NCBI GenBank assembly: GCA_017468925.1
Contig: JAFUHI010000002.1
Span: 1 to 64,000, forward strand
Source of the DNA: Bacilli bacterium
Lineage (GTDB): Bacteria; Bacillota_I; Bacilli_A; RFN20; CAG-826
Reading direction: 5' to 3'
DNA: 64,000 bases
Shown here: positions 54,211 through 63,112 of the stretch, piece by piece
How positions within the stretch are numbered: position 1 is the first letter of the stretch
Layout of the letters: each line of letters begins with the position of its first letter
The notes under the pieces: model-generated
Told to the model about the DNA's origin: nothing
The model's database searches: none
The model's input: the letters and a program-made list of their open reading frames with translations, nothing else
Program-made: the position numbers and the translations under genes

Positions 54211-54951
54211 GTGCCTAAAATCGATGTAAAAGAACTTTCTGTGATCTATGGCGATAAAAAGAATAAAGACGGTATCGTCGCTATAGATAATTTATCTTTA
54301 ACGTTTGAAAACGGCTCTTTCAACGTTATTCTAGGGCCATCGGGTTCAGGTAAAACAACGTTGATTCAAACGATAATCGGCTTATTGCCGTATTATGGCG
54401 ACGTATTCTTTGATGGTGTTAACGCCAGCAAAATAAAAATACCGGACAGGGACTTATCTTATGTCAGTCAAGAATATGTCTTGTATCCAAGCAAAAGCAT
54501 ATTCGACAACATTGCTTTGCCGTTAAAAATAAAGGGTTGCGAAAGAGAAGAAATAATAGAAAGGGTTTACGAGATTGCAAATTATTATGGCCTCACCCAT
54601 TGCCTATTTCGCAAACCAAAGCATTTATCCGGCGGCCAGCAGCAAAAGGTTGCAATCTGTAGAGCGTTAGTCAAAGATTCATCTTTATATCTATTCGATG
54701 AGCCATTTAGCAATATCGCCGCCAACGCGAGGGAAGAAGAGGCTAGACAGCTCAAAGAATATCTGAAAAAAATCAAAGCGACCGTCATTTATGTTACGCA
54801 TGATATCAGGGAAGCCTATTTATTGGCGGATAAGATATTTGTCCTTGATAAAGGCAAATTGGTTGAAAAGGGCAGTGTTGAAGAGATTAACAAATCGATG
54901 AATGAGATTGTATCTGGGCTAAGGAGAGCGTCTTTTGATGGAAATATATAG
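54211..54951 (+). CDS. Sugar-type ABC ATPase, short form, second copy (246 aa)
   Basis: The start codon is GTG. Walker A is GPSGSGKTT (about 44-52), the signature is the normal LSGGQQQKVAICRA, Walker B is LYLFDEP, and the switch His is in 'IYVTHD'. Like its paralogue at 14869 it lacks the MalK/UgpC C-terminal regulatory domain. It leads the second copy of the four-gene cassette and would power the permeases at 57729-59580. The -10 box directly before the GTG suggests a leaderless transcript. Confidence 0.87.
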   Translation: MPKIDVKELSVIYGDKKNKDGIVAIDNLSLTFENGSFNVILGPSGSGKTTLIQTIIGLLPYYGDVFFDGVNASKIKIPDRDLSYVSQEYVLYPSKSIFDNIALPLKIKGCEREEIIERVYEIANYYGLTHCLFRKPKHLSGGQQQKVAICRALVKDSSLYLFDEPFSNIAANAREEEARQLKEYLKKIKATVIYVTHDIREAYLLADKIFVLDKGKLVEKGSVEEINKSMNEIVSGLRRASFDGNI

Positions 54952-55423
54952 TGAAACCCACGTAAAATCCCTTGTCGTTTCTAGAAACAGGTGGATGATC
55001 ATCTCATCTATCGTTCTTTCGCTTTCTCTTGGTTTGCTCATTGCATCATGGTTCGTTGTCAATGATACGACTATCATTGCCTGGCAGGTGATAGATGCGG
55101 TAATTTTATCTTTATCTTTATCTTTGTTCGTTTTCTCTTTGCTCAACCATTTCATTCGCAAAAACAATCAGATAAAGCACATTGATAAAGTCATCAAAGG
55201 AGAAAAAAAGGAGGAAGTCTGCTCCATATCCGAGATCGGTAAGCTCAAAACTATGTCAAGGGATATTAAAGCAACTCCTATAATCATCGCTTCGGAAGAA
55301 GGACCAATAGCCTTATATGTGGCCTCGTTTCTAAACGTGGATATATCCATAGGCAAGACCTATCGAATAAAACATTCCTCGAATTATGTGATTGAAATAG
55401 AAGAGGTCGTTAATAATGGGTAG
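54938..55423 (+). CDS. Unnamed two-helix membrane protein, second copy (161 aa)
   Basis: Two transmembrane helices (about 18-40 and 48-70) and a cytosolic domain that ends 'ISIGKTYRIK..SNYVIEIEE' match the layout of the protein at 15593. The ATG at 54938 follows AAGGAG and overlaps the ATPase stop by 14 bases. It is weakly similar overall but in the identical position and size class. Function unknown. Confidence 0.7.
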   Translation: MEIYSETHVKSLVVSRNRWMIISSIVLSLSLGLLIASWFVVNDTTIIAWQVIDAVILSLSLSLFVFSLLNHFIRKNNQIKHIDKVIKGEKKEEVCSISEIGKLKTMSRDIKATPIIIASEEGPIALYVASFLNVDISIGKTYRIKHSSNYVIEIEEVVNNG

Positions 55424-56021
55424 AGCCAAGGAAATAATCAAAAAGCAGTGGATAATCTATCTCGCGATTGCAGTTTTCTCTACGCTTTTATCAATATTCT
55501 CGCTTAATTTCGCTAATATGCCAAAAGGCGAGGAGATTTTCACGATATTCATTGGATCATATTCATCGAACATAGATGAATTTAAAGGAGTTATCGAAGC
55601 AAACAAGCCGGATTATGTGAGGAAAGTGACAATCAATTCTTTCAGGAATGATGATGACAATTTTTTGCTTTACTATAATTCATTCGGATTAAAGCATTCA
55701 GACATGATTATCATTCCAGAAAGCAAAATCAAAAAAGAAGACCTAGTGACATATTGCATCGCTTTGCCTGATTCAGTTGTCGAGAAATACGGATACACGA
55801 GCACATTCGATGTCGATGACTATAGCTATGGTGTCAAACTTTTTGACATCGATAACAGGATTGATAGTCTTTTGACATTAAGCAAAGAAGGGGTGGAGAA
55901 AGAGGATTATTTCATGTTTTTCAAGAAAAATTCGTATCATACCGGATCGCTTGGGGAAGGAAAGAAAGAGCTGGCGTTTGATTATGCTAGATTGCTTTGT
56001 AGCTATGGCAAGGAAAGTTGA
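55416..56021 (+). CDS. Unnamed single-helix membrane protein with extracellular domain, second copy (201 aa)
   Basis: An N-terminal transmembrane helix (about 13-32) is followed by an extracellular domain homologous to that of the protein at 16077 ('MPKGEEIFTIFIGSY', 'KPDYVRKV', 'SDMIIIPES', 'YFMFFKKNSYH'). It overlaps both neighbours (8 and 17 bases). The 'IIIPES' stretch recalls solute-binding proteins. It is conserved better than the two-helix partner, so the extracellular domain is probably the working part. Confidence 0.7.
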   Translation: MGRAKEIIKKQWIIYLAIAVFSTLLSIFSLNFANMPKGEEIFTIFIGSYSSNIDEFKGVIEANKPDYVRKVTINSFRNDDDNFLLYYNSFGLKHSDMIIIPESKIKKEDLVTYCIALPDSVVEKYGYTSTFDVDDYSYGVKLFDIDNRIDSLLTLSKEGVEKEDYFMFFKKNSYHTGSLGEGKKELAFDYARLLCSYGKES

Positions 56022-56814
56022 AGCAAAAGAAGACTTTATCCCCTCAAATCTTCCACATACCAGGAAAGAGCAGTTTTTCGATTTGCTGAAAAACAATTAC
56101 AAAGAGCTTATAAAATGTGGTTTTCTTCTCTTGCTATTCTCTCTTCCTTTCTTTGTTTTGACAATCATAAGGGTTATGCTGATTCATGGAGCAGGAGATG
56201 ATGGCAACAAAATCATCGCGATTGAAATACTATTTTATGGAACGAATATCATAACATCTATGGTATTTTCGCTGGGATTGGCGGGGATTTTGAAGATTTT
56301 CAAGCGTTTAATCTGGAATGAGCCAATTTTCTATAAGCATGATTTGTTGGAGGGGATAAAAGAGAATGCGTGGCGTTTCTTGCTATTCTCTTTTTTGCTG
56401 AGCCTTCTATATGGGTTGAGCGAGATTGTTATTATTTTCACAATCGGTGGGCCGTATCTATGTTACATATCCAAGGTTCTTTATTTGGTTTTCTTTTGCC
56501 CATTTATGCTGGGGGCAATTTTCTTTTCACACACATACAAGAGCAGTTTAGGCACAGCGTTTAAAGCCGGGATAATATTCATGTTCAAATGCTATCCCTC
56601 CACGATTTTATCCTGTCTATCGATTGAGGTCTTTCTCTTGCTTTCTTTGATTCCTTTTGCCTTTATGAGATTGGGGATTCTTGCTTTGTTTATCGTTTTT
56701 TTGATGCCGATATGCATCCTTGGTGTCTCCATCAACCAATTTAGGATATTCGACAAGTTCGTCAATCCTCTCAATTACCCGCAATACGTTGGCAAAGGAT
56801 TGTACAAAGAATAA
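56005..56814 (+). CDS. YesL/DUF624-like membrane protein, second copy (269 aa)
   Basis: The start at 56005 matches the position of the paralogue's start relative to the previous gene; an ATG 54 bases upstream gives an N-terminus unlike it. Five to six transmembrane helices, 'RKEQFFDLLKNNYKELIKCG' near the start and 'NPLNYPQYVGKGLYKE' at the end correspond to the protein at 16657. It is the last gene of the cassette and is convergent with the AraC-type gene, 9 bases away. Confidence 0.75.
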   Translation: MARKVEAKEDFIPSNLPHTRKEQFFDLLKNNYKELIKCGFLLLLFSLPFFVLTIIRVMLIHGAGDDGNKIIAIEILFYGTNIITSMVFSLGLAGILKIFKRLIWNEPIFYKHDLLEGIKENAWRFLLFSFLLSLLYGLSEIVIIFTIGGPYLCYISKVLYLVFFCPFMLGAIFFSHTYKSSLGTAFKAGIIFMFKCYPSTILSCLSIEVFLLLSLIPFAFMRLGILALFIVFLMPICILGVSINQFRIFDKFVNPLNYPQYVGKGLYKE

Positions 56815-56823
56815 CCGATATTT

Positions 56824-57651
56824 CTATTTGTCGCTTCTGGCGTGCTTCCTATATTCTTGCGGGGTCATCCCGGTTTTTTTCTTAAAATATTTGTAGAAAT
56901 AAGGAGTGGTGCCAAAGCCGGTGATGAAGGCTATCCTTTGGATTGAATCATCAAGTTTCTCTAATTGGAATTTCGCTTCTTTGAGCCTTCTTTCCCTTAA
57001 AAATTCCATGACAGATATGCCATATTTCTCTTTGAAGAGGTGCATAATCGATGATTCCGAAAGACTGAAAGTTTTCGCTAGCATAGATATGGTGATTTTG
57101 TGGGGAAAAAATGAATCGATGTAGCGACATATGGAATCAAGCGTGTCGCCTTCCTTCCTCTCGAGTTTGATTATTTCGTTTGAATTAAGATCATCCTTCA
57201 ATGTCAAAAGGAGCAGTTCGAAAGACTTCTGGATGATGATAGACTGGTCATGACCTTTTTCCTGCAAGGCCCAAATCATCATCTCGATTAAATGCCTCAT
57301 ATATGGGGTTTTGGCAGAGTAATATCTGCTTTTGCGGTCTTTTGGCAGTTCGAAGACGGCATTAGATATTCCGAGTATGTAGTAGCCGCATTCCGACTCG
57401 GTGCCGTTAGAATGGAATTCCATGGGATTGACGATGAAATAAGAATCCCTGCCGATTATCTTCCTTTCCTTTTCGATGGTGCAGGCACCTTCACCCGAAT
57501 AACAATACGTAATTTCGGAGCCGTTGTGACTAAAAACAGATCCTTGGTGGTGGTCAAGTTTTGTGTCAACGATATATTCGAGAATTGCCCTCCCATCATG
57601 AGGGAAGAATCTGGAAGTATCATATCTAATATATGAGTCTTTAATTTCCAT
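56824..57651 (-). CDS. AraC-family transcription regulator (275 aa)
   Basis: An N-terminal cupin-type domain ('KLDHHQGSVFSHNGSEITYCYSGEG') is followed by a C-terminal double helix-turn-helix ('ITISMLAKTFSLSESSIMHLFKEKYG' and 'IQRIAFITGFGTTPYFYKYFKKKTGMTPQEYRK'). It is divergent from the permease operon and surely controls it. TATAAT (minus strand) lies 10 bases before its ATG with no Shine-Dalgarno. A pair of TTGCAGGA repeats, one abutting its start codon and one next to the permease promoter, is the likely binding site. Confidence 0.92.
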   Translation of the reverse strand: MEIKDSYIRYDTSRFFPHDGRAILEYIVDTKLDHHQGSVFSHNGSEITYCYSGEGACTIEKERKIIGRDSYFIVNPMEFHSNGTESECGYYILGISNAVFELPKDRKSRYYSAKTPYMRHLIEMMIWALQEKGHDQSIIIQKSFELLLLTLKDDLNSNEIIKLERKEGDTLDSICRYIDSFFPHKITISMLAKTFSLSESSIMHLFKEKYGISVMEFLRERRLKEAKFQLEKLDDSIQRIAFITGFGTTPYFYKYFKKKTGMTPQEYRKHARSDK

Positions 57652-57680
57652 TGCAGGAATAATTATATCATTTGCAGGAT
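57651..57680 (+). promoter_or_regulatory. Candidate AraC-type operator (21-bp-spaced direct repeat)
   Basis: TTGCAGGA occurs at 57651-57658 and 57672-57679, 21 bp apart, the spacing used by AraC/XylS proteins with two helix-turn-helix motifs per monomer. The second copy lies just upstream of TTGTTT (57684-57689) and TACAAT (57708-57713), the permease promoter. The first lies between the regulator's own -10 box (57662-57667, minus) and its start, so it could repress its own gene. Confidence 0.6.
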
Positions 57681-57728
57681 TGTTTGTTTATGTTTTTTTA
57701 ATTCATTTACAATAAAATCACAAGTATT

Positions 57729-58673
57729 ATGAATGCGAGTTTAAATGGGAAGAAATTAACCCCATCAATGAGCGGCAGAAACCTCAAACTGGGGAACAAA
57801 TCTCGGGCAGGTGAGATAATTTTCATCATCGCGATGCTTGCTATCCCTGTTATTAATTGGCTCGTGTTCTGGCTCTATGTCAACTTCGATTCTATTCTTT
57901 TGGCCTTTCAAAACGCTTATACGCAGGAATGGACCACCGACAATTTCGTCGCTTTTTGGTCTAGCCTCACTAGAGATGGCGGTGATTTGAAAATCGCTTT
58001 TATGAACACTGCTTTGTATTTCTTATCAAGCCTTGTTATCATCATGCCGCTCTCCCTATTCATCTCATATTTCATTTACAAGAAGGTGAAGGGATATAAG
58101 GTATTTAGAATCATCTTTTATCTCCCTTGCATCATCCCCGCTTCTGTTCTTACCACGGTCTTCGCCGAGATAGTAAATCCCGGAGGTGTTGTGAATGTTA
58201 TCATGGATTGGCTCCATCTATCTTATCCTGACCACGGCATCTTAGGCACAGAAGGTATTAAAACCGCGGCGATTATCGCCTATACGGTTATTTTTGGTTT
58301 GGGCGGGGATATGCTTATATTTTCCAGCGCAATGTCAAGAATCCCTATAGAGCTACTAGAGGCTGGTAGGCTTGATGGGCTTGGACCATTTAGGGAACTG
58401 ACAAGAATCATTCTCCCTTTGATTTGGCCAACGGTCTCCACGAAGATAACCTTGCTTATGACAGGTCTATTCACAGCCTCTGGACCAATTCTCTTATTGG
58501 TCAATGGCATGCATAATGACATCACCATATCTTTCTGGATTTTTAACACGGTCAGGGTGACTGGCGATTATGGAATCGTTGCCGCTGCAGGGTTATGTTT
58601 CACAGCTGTAGCTATTCCTCTCATTTTGGGTGTTCGCAAGATAATGGGCAGATTCTCGGAGGCGGAGTATTAA
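57729..58673 (+). CDS. Sugar ABC transporter permease, MalF/UgpA-type (314 aa)
   Basis: It has six transmembrane helices and the EAA loop 'LEAGRLDGLGPFRELTRIILPL' (about 213-234). It is the first gene of the second transporter operon. The leader after the -10 box is only about 9 bases and holds no Shine-Dalgarno. It pairs with the next gene product. Confidence 0.92.
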   Translation: MNASLNGKKLTPSMSGRNLKLGNKSRAGEIIFIIAMLAIPVINWLVFWLYVNFDSILLAFQNAYTQEWTTDNFVAFWSSLTRDGGDLKIAFMNTALYFLSSLVIIMPLSLFISYFIYKKVKGYKVFRIIFYLPCIIPASVLTTVFAEIVNPGGVVNVIMDWLHLSYPDHGILGTEGIKTAAIIAYTVIFGLGGDMLIFSSAMSRIPIELLEAGRLDGLGPFRELTRIILPLIWPTVSTKITLLMTGLFTASGPILLLVNGMHNDITISFWIFNTVRVTGDYGIVAAAGLCFTAVAIPLILGVRKIMGRFSEAEY

Positions 58674-58674
58674 T

Positions 58675-59580
58675 ATGAGTGGCGGATTCGATAGAAAACC
58701 AATGGGTTCTTCACTCCTTTCCAAGCGTGGAACTGGCGAAAGGATCATCTATGTCGTGATCTTTTTCCTCTTTGTTGTCTATGCCTTAGCGCTTTTGCTG
58801 CCTTTCGTCTGGCTTTTCATCAATTCTTTTAAAGGTGGACTTGAATATCTTGACAATATCTCAGACTCTAAACCATTCTCCTGGCCCACCAATTTCCTCT
58901 TTGACAACTATGGAAAAGCTTTCAGCATGTTCCAATATGGCGATAATACTTTCTTCGGAATGCTTGGCAATTCGGTATGGTATGTCGCTATCGTAACTGT
59001 CGAAGGCGTTTTCTTCTCCGCTTGCACGGGTTATGTCATTGCCAAATACAAATTCCGTGGAAGGGATTTGATATATTCAATCGCGATTGTTTCGATGACC
59101 ATCCCAATCGTCGGTGCGTTGGGGTCGAGCTTTAAGCTTTCTTATGATCTTGGCATTTACAACACTCCGCTTCAGCCAATTTTGTCATGCGCCGGCGGTT
59201 TTGGCTTCAATTTCTTGATTCTGCATGCTTTCTATAAATCGATACCATGGGCATATTCCGAGGCTGTCTTTATTGATGGAGGCAATCATTTCACCGCTTT
59301 CTTTAGGGTGATGCTTCCGATGGCAGCTGCCCCGATATTAACCTTATCGATAATGTCTGCGATAGGCAGTTGGAATGATTATAGTTCGGTAATTTTGTTT
59401 CTGCCTGATTACCCGACTATCTCAGCAGGCTTATATTTTGTCAAAGATGACCTTATCAAGGAAAGTGCCCCAGTGTATTTCGCCCAGCTGATATTATCGA
59501 TGATACCAATCATTACCGTTTTTGCGATTTTCTCCGACAAGATAATGACCAATTTATCAGTCGGAGGGCTAAAAGGATAA
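58675..59580 (+). CDS. Sugar ABC transporter permease, MalG/UgpE-type (301 aa)
   Basis: It has six transmembrane helices, the EAA loop 'SEAVFIDGGNHFTAFFRVMLPM' (about 199-220) and a C-terminus 'TNLSVGGLKG' typical of MalG-type subunits. GGCGGAG precedes the ATG across the previous stop, 1 base away. Confidence 0.92.
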   Translation: MSGGFDRKPMGSSLLSKRGTGERIIYVVIFFLFVVYALALLLPFVWLFINSFKGGLEYLDNISDSKPFSWPTNFLFDNYGKAFSMFQYGDNTFFGMLGNSVWYVAIVTVEGVFFSACTGYVIAKYKFRGRDLIYSIAIVSMTIPIVGALGSSFKLSYDLGIYNTPLQPILSCAGGFGFNFLILHAFYKSIPWAYSEAVFIDGGNHFTAFFRVMLPMAAAPILTLSIMSAIGSWNDYSSVILFLPDYPTISAGLYFVKDDLIKESAPVYFAQLILSMIPIITVFAIFSDKIMTNLSVGGLKG

Positions 59581-59603
59581 ACATAAAACAAAGGAGAAAG
59601 ACC

Positions 59604-61211
59604 ATGAAAGAAAAAAACAAACTCGCTCTATTAGCGTTAGCCTCCTCAATCCTCGCTTCTTGCGGTGGGGGCAATTCAGGCGGATCAAGTCAGTTGAACC
59701 TATACCTTTATAAAGGCGGCTTTGGCACTGAATGGCTTTCATCGATCATCGAATCATTCGAATCGGATGAAACCATCAAAGACAAATTCGGAGATGTAAC
59801 CGTTAAAATTGCGACAATCAACGCAAGCGATGATTATGCGACCTCGTCATTGGAGGGCCTTTCCAATAAATATGACATCTATTTCGGGATGAACCTTCAA
59901 AAATACATCGGCAAGAAGGGGGCGAACAAAAAACTCCTTTTGGAAGACCTTACCGATTTATATGACGCTCAGGTGCCAGGAGAAGATACGACTCTCAAAG
60001 AGAAGATGCTTGATTCCGCTAGATCCACCAATGAAATAAGCGATGCTGCGGGCAATATCTCTTACTATACCTTGCCTTGGTCTGGTGGCTATAACGGGAT
60101 AATGTATAATCCTGATATCTTATCCTCTTACAACATCGATGTGCCGGTGACGACTGACGAACTTGTGAATGCGGCCAAGAAAATAACCTTGGAATCGGAT
60201 GACCATTATTCGATAATCCAAGGCTGCTCCTCCCCAGATTCCTGCTACTGGACATATCTATATCCGACTTGGTGGGCCCAATATGAAGGATATGAGCAAT
60301 ATATAAACTTCTGGCATGGAAAGCTTTCTAGCGATGCCAAGGATTATAGCGACATCAATATCTTCAAGCAGCAAGGAAGGTTGGCCTCGCTTACTGTTTT
60401 GGAAAATCTTTTCGCCGACTATACTGTCGATGATACGAAATACAACAATCTCGTCAAAACAGCCGAATCCAAGGAATATATGACCGCCCAGAAAGAATTC
60501 TTCCAAGGCAAAGGCGCTTTTATGGCCTGTGGAGATTGGTACCACAATGAGATGGCTAATTTCATTGAGCAAGCCAAAGCCGCTGGGCAAGAAATCCATA
60601 ATGTCAGGATGATGAGGACTCCAGTCCACAGTTCCATAATCTCAAGATTAGAGACTATAAATGATGATGCGACTCTTTCGAAAGTTATTAAAGCAGTCGA
60701 TGAAGGGAAAACATCATATGAAGGGGTAAGCGACAAAGACTTCGCCTCGGTGGTGGAGGCTAGGCAAATGCTATATAGCACCGGCAACTACCATACCGCG
60801 GTGATTCCTACCGTCAGCGCTAAAAAAGATTTGGCTAAAGCCTTCCTTTCCTATCTTGCCACGGATAAGGCCAATGATATTTATATCCGTAAAACAGGCG
60901 GATCTTGCATGTTTTTCAAATACGATATCAAGAATTTGAACCCTTCACTTTACGCGTCGTTAAACGATACGTCCAAGATGATGATGGATTTATACAATAA
61001 CGAAGTGCACGCCCCGATATTGCTTCCAATCCCAAACAACTTCAGGATTTTTAGAGAAGGGGGAGTGAGCTTGCTCAATGCCAACTCCACCGCGGATTTT
61101 GAAGTCAGTTTCCGCTCCGGTATGACAGCCGAGAAATATTATGAGGATGATATCAATTACTGGACTGAAGCCATGTGGCAGGCCATGAAAAGGAAATTAG
61201 GGGTCAAATAA
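59604..61211 (+). CDS. Sugar ABC transporter substrate-binding lipoprotein (535 aa)
   Basis: This is a family-1 binding protein with lipobox LASC (Cys20). The core shows 'NKYDIYFGMNLQKYIGKKG', 'YYTLPWSGGYNGIMYNPDIL' and 'ACGDWYHNEM', the last typical of oligosaccharide binders. AAAGGAGA precedes the ATG. It shares one base with the next start. It receives the sugar released by the glycosidase encoded next. Confidence 0.92.
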   Translation: MKEKNKLALLALASSILASCGGGNSGGSSQLNLYLYKGGFGTEWLSSIIESFESDETIKDKFGDVTVKIATINASDDYATSSLEGLSNKYDIYFGMNLQKYIGKKGANKKLLLEDLTDLYDAQVPGEDTTLKEKMLDSARSTNEISDAAGNISYYTLPWSGGYNGIMYNPDILSSYNIDVPVTTDELVNAAKKITLESDDHYSIIQGCSSPDSCYWTYLYPTWWAQYEGYEQYINFWHGKLSSDAKDYSDINIFKQQGRLASLTVLENLFADYTVDDTKYNNLVKTAESKEYMTAQKEFFQGKGAFMACGDWYHNEMANFIEQAKAAGQEIHNVRMMRTPVHSSIISRLETINDDATLSKVIKAVDEGKTSYEGVSDKDFASVVEARQMLYSTGNYHTAVIPTVSAKKDLAKAFLSYLATDKANDIYIRKTGGSCMFFKYDIKNLNPSLYASLNDTSKMMMDLYNNEVHAPILLPIPNNFRIFREGGVSLLNANSTADFEVSFRSGMTAEKYYEDDINYWTEAMWQAMKRKLGVK

Positions 61212-63112
61212 TGAAGAAATCTTTGTTTCCTTTAAGCAGTCTCGTCCTTCTTTCTTTGGTCACGGCAGCTTGCTCAACCGCCGAGAAAGATGTCAAACAA
61301 ATCACGGATTTCTCTTTTTGGAGCGCTTTTAACACCCTTAATGTCATGCAAGACCAAATCGTCCCCGAGAAGAATGAGCTCGATTTATCGATAGACGCGA
61401 CTAGAGGAGAGGTTGAATCTATACAATTAATGATTACACCTGGCGCCGATGCGAAAAGATTCACCATATCCGTCAGTGATTTCAAGTCGAAATCAGGCGA
61501 GACGATCGATAAAGAAAACATTGATATTTTGGTCGAAAGATACATCAAAACAATCGTCCCTTCGGTCGCGAATCCTTTGACCGCGGAGATGTTCCCAGGC
61601 TATTACCCAGACGCTTTGATACCATACGAGAAATACGTCAAGAAGCAAGAAAACTCCCTTTATGAAGGCGAGAACCAAGGAATTTGGTTCAATGTGAATA
61701 TCCCTTCCGATGCGAAGCCTGGAACGTATGAAGCCACCATCACGGTCAAAATCGACGGAGGAGTCAAAGATATCCCTTTTGCGTTAAAAGTGTATGACCT
61801 CAGCATGACGGAAGAGATGCATCAAATGACATATTACGGCTTATGGTATGACTACTTTAAGCGCGCGATTCACATCCCTTTGACCGATAGCACATATGAG
61901 AACTATTATTGGTTCTTGGCCAAAAAGAGATGCACACCTGGTGATTTGCCTTTGTCTTGCTATCGTTTCGCCGGAGGGTTACCTTCCGCTTCTCAATGGG
62001 CAGAAGAAGTTGTGAAATACGCCAAATCCAATATCATCCCTTCATATAATTTGCCGTGCAATTATGTCAATGATCCAACCTATGGCAATATAGTGGACAA
62101 AGAATATTTAGAAGAAATCTTGGCTGCTCTAATCGAAAAGAACATCGCCTTGTGGGATGAAGGCGACCATGTAGACTTATTTAGAAAACTATACATCTAT
62201 GCCTGGCGCGCCACCGATGAGCCGTTAGATAATGAGCATGAGCATTTGCGCATTAAGAAATGTGACAAAATCATTGTTGACGCCAAAGCCAAATTGGCAG
62301 AAAGACTAAATGATTATCCCGAATTGAAAAAGAGCTTTGTGGCCATTAGAGATGTCATCACAGTCTCGCCAACGCTAAGCGGATTCATCGGCGATGATGA
62401 GACCGGAGGGGTGCAAACATGGTGTCCGTTAGTGAATTTCTTCGACATTGATGGCTTCAAAGACATCATGGAAGAGAGAAAGAGCAACCCCAATAGGGTC
62501 AACGGCGAAGATTTCTGGTGGTATAACTGTGTGAGCCCTGAAAATCCTTATCCTTCTTATCAAGTGGATGATAACCTCATATCTTCACGCGTAATGCATT
62601 GGATGAAGAAAGATTATGGGGTCAGCGGCAATCTTTTCTGGTGCGTTAATTTTTGGCGCAAATGCGTTGATTATTCAACTGGTCTCTATACCGATAGGGA
62701 CGTATGGGAAGATCCAGAGTCCTTCGAGGGAGTGAATGGCGATGGGTATCTTATTTATCCTGGCGCTGATTATGGATTGGATGAGCCAATCGGAACCTTG
62801 AGACTCGAATCGATTCGCGAAGGGAGCGAAGATTACGAATGCCTATTCCTATTCGAAAAAGAGATTGAAAATATCAACAAAACCCACTCGAAATCGTATG
62901 AGTCCGATAAAATACTCAGGCATTTTTATGACGCCATTGGCTATGGCACCATCCCAAATTCTTCTAAGGATTTTGACGAACAATACGATATAGCATCAAC
63001 TTTCAAGAGTAACCGCAGCGAACTTCTTTCTCTTCTAGAAAAAATGACAAACGACCCAGAATCGTCATTTGACGAACTAGATGGGTATATGAAGGAGGAA
63101 AGCGACATATGA
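61211..63112 (+). CDS. DUF4091/GH123-like lipoprotein glycosidase (633 aa)
   Basis: The start at 61211 overlaps the previous stop by one base; the lipobox is TAAC (Cys21). An N-terminal beta-sandwich (about 30-200) leads to a barrel with 'ATDEPLDN', whose adjacent Asp336 and Glu337 match the catalytic pair of GH123 N-acetylgalactosaminidases. The 'NLFWCVNFWRKC', 'GDGYLIYPGADYG' and 'LRLESIREGSEDYECLFLFE' motifs are those of DUF4091. It probably cuts a terminal N-acetylhexosamine from a glycan outside the cell. The precise sugar is not proven by sequence. Confidence 0.75.
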   Translation: MKKSLFPLSSLVLLSLVTAACSTAEKDVKQITDFSFWSAFNTLNVMQDQIVPEKNELDLSIDATRGEVESIQLMITPGADAKRFTISVSDFKSKSGETIDKENIDILVERYIKTIVPSVANPLTAEMFPGYYPDALIPYEKYVKKQENSLYEGENQGIWFNVNIPSDAKPGTYEATITVKIDGGVKDIPFALKVYDLSMTEEMHQMTYYGLWYDYFKRAIHIPLTDSTYENYYWFLAKKRCTPGDLPLSCYRFAGGLPSASQWAEEVVKYAKSNIIPSYNLPCNYVNDPTYGNIVDKEYLEEILAALIEKNIALWDEGDHVDLFRKLYIYAWRATDEPLDNEHEHLRIKKCDKIIVDAKAKLAERLNDYPELKKSFVAIRDVITVSPTLSGFIGDDETGGVQTWCPLVNFFDIDGFKDIMEERKSNPNRVNGEDFWWYNCVSPENPYPSYQVDDNLISSRVMHWMKKDYGVSGNLFWCVNFWRKCVDYSTGLYTDRDVWEDPESFEGVNGDGYLIYPGADYGLDEPIGTLRLESIREGSEDYECLFLFEKEIENINKTHSKSYESDKILRHFYDAIGYGTIPNSSKDFDEQYDIASTFKSNRSELLSLLEKMTNDPESSFDELDGYMKEESDI

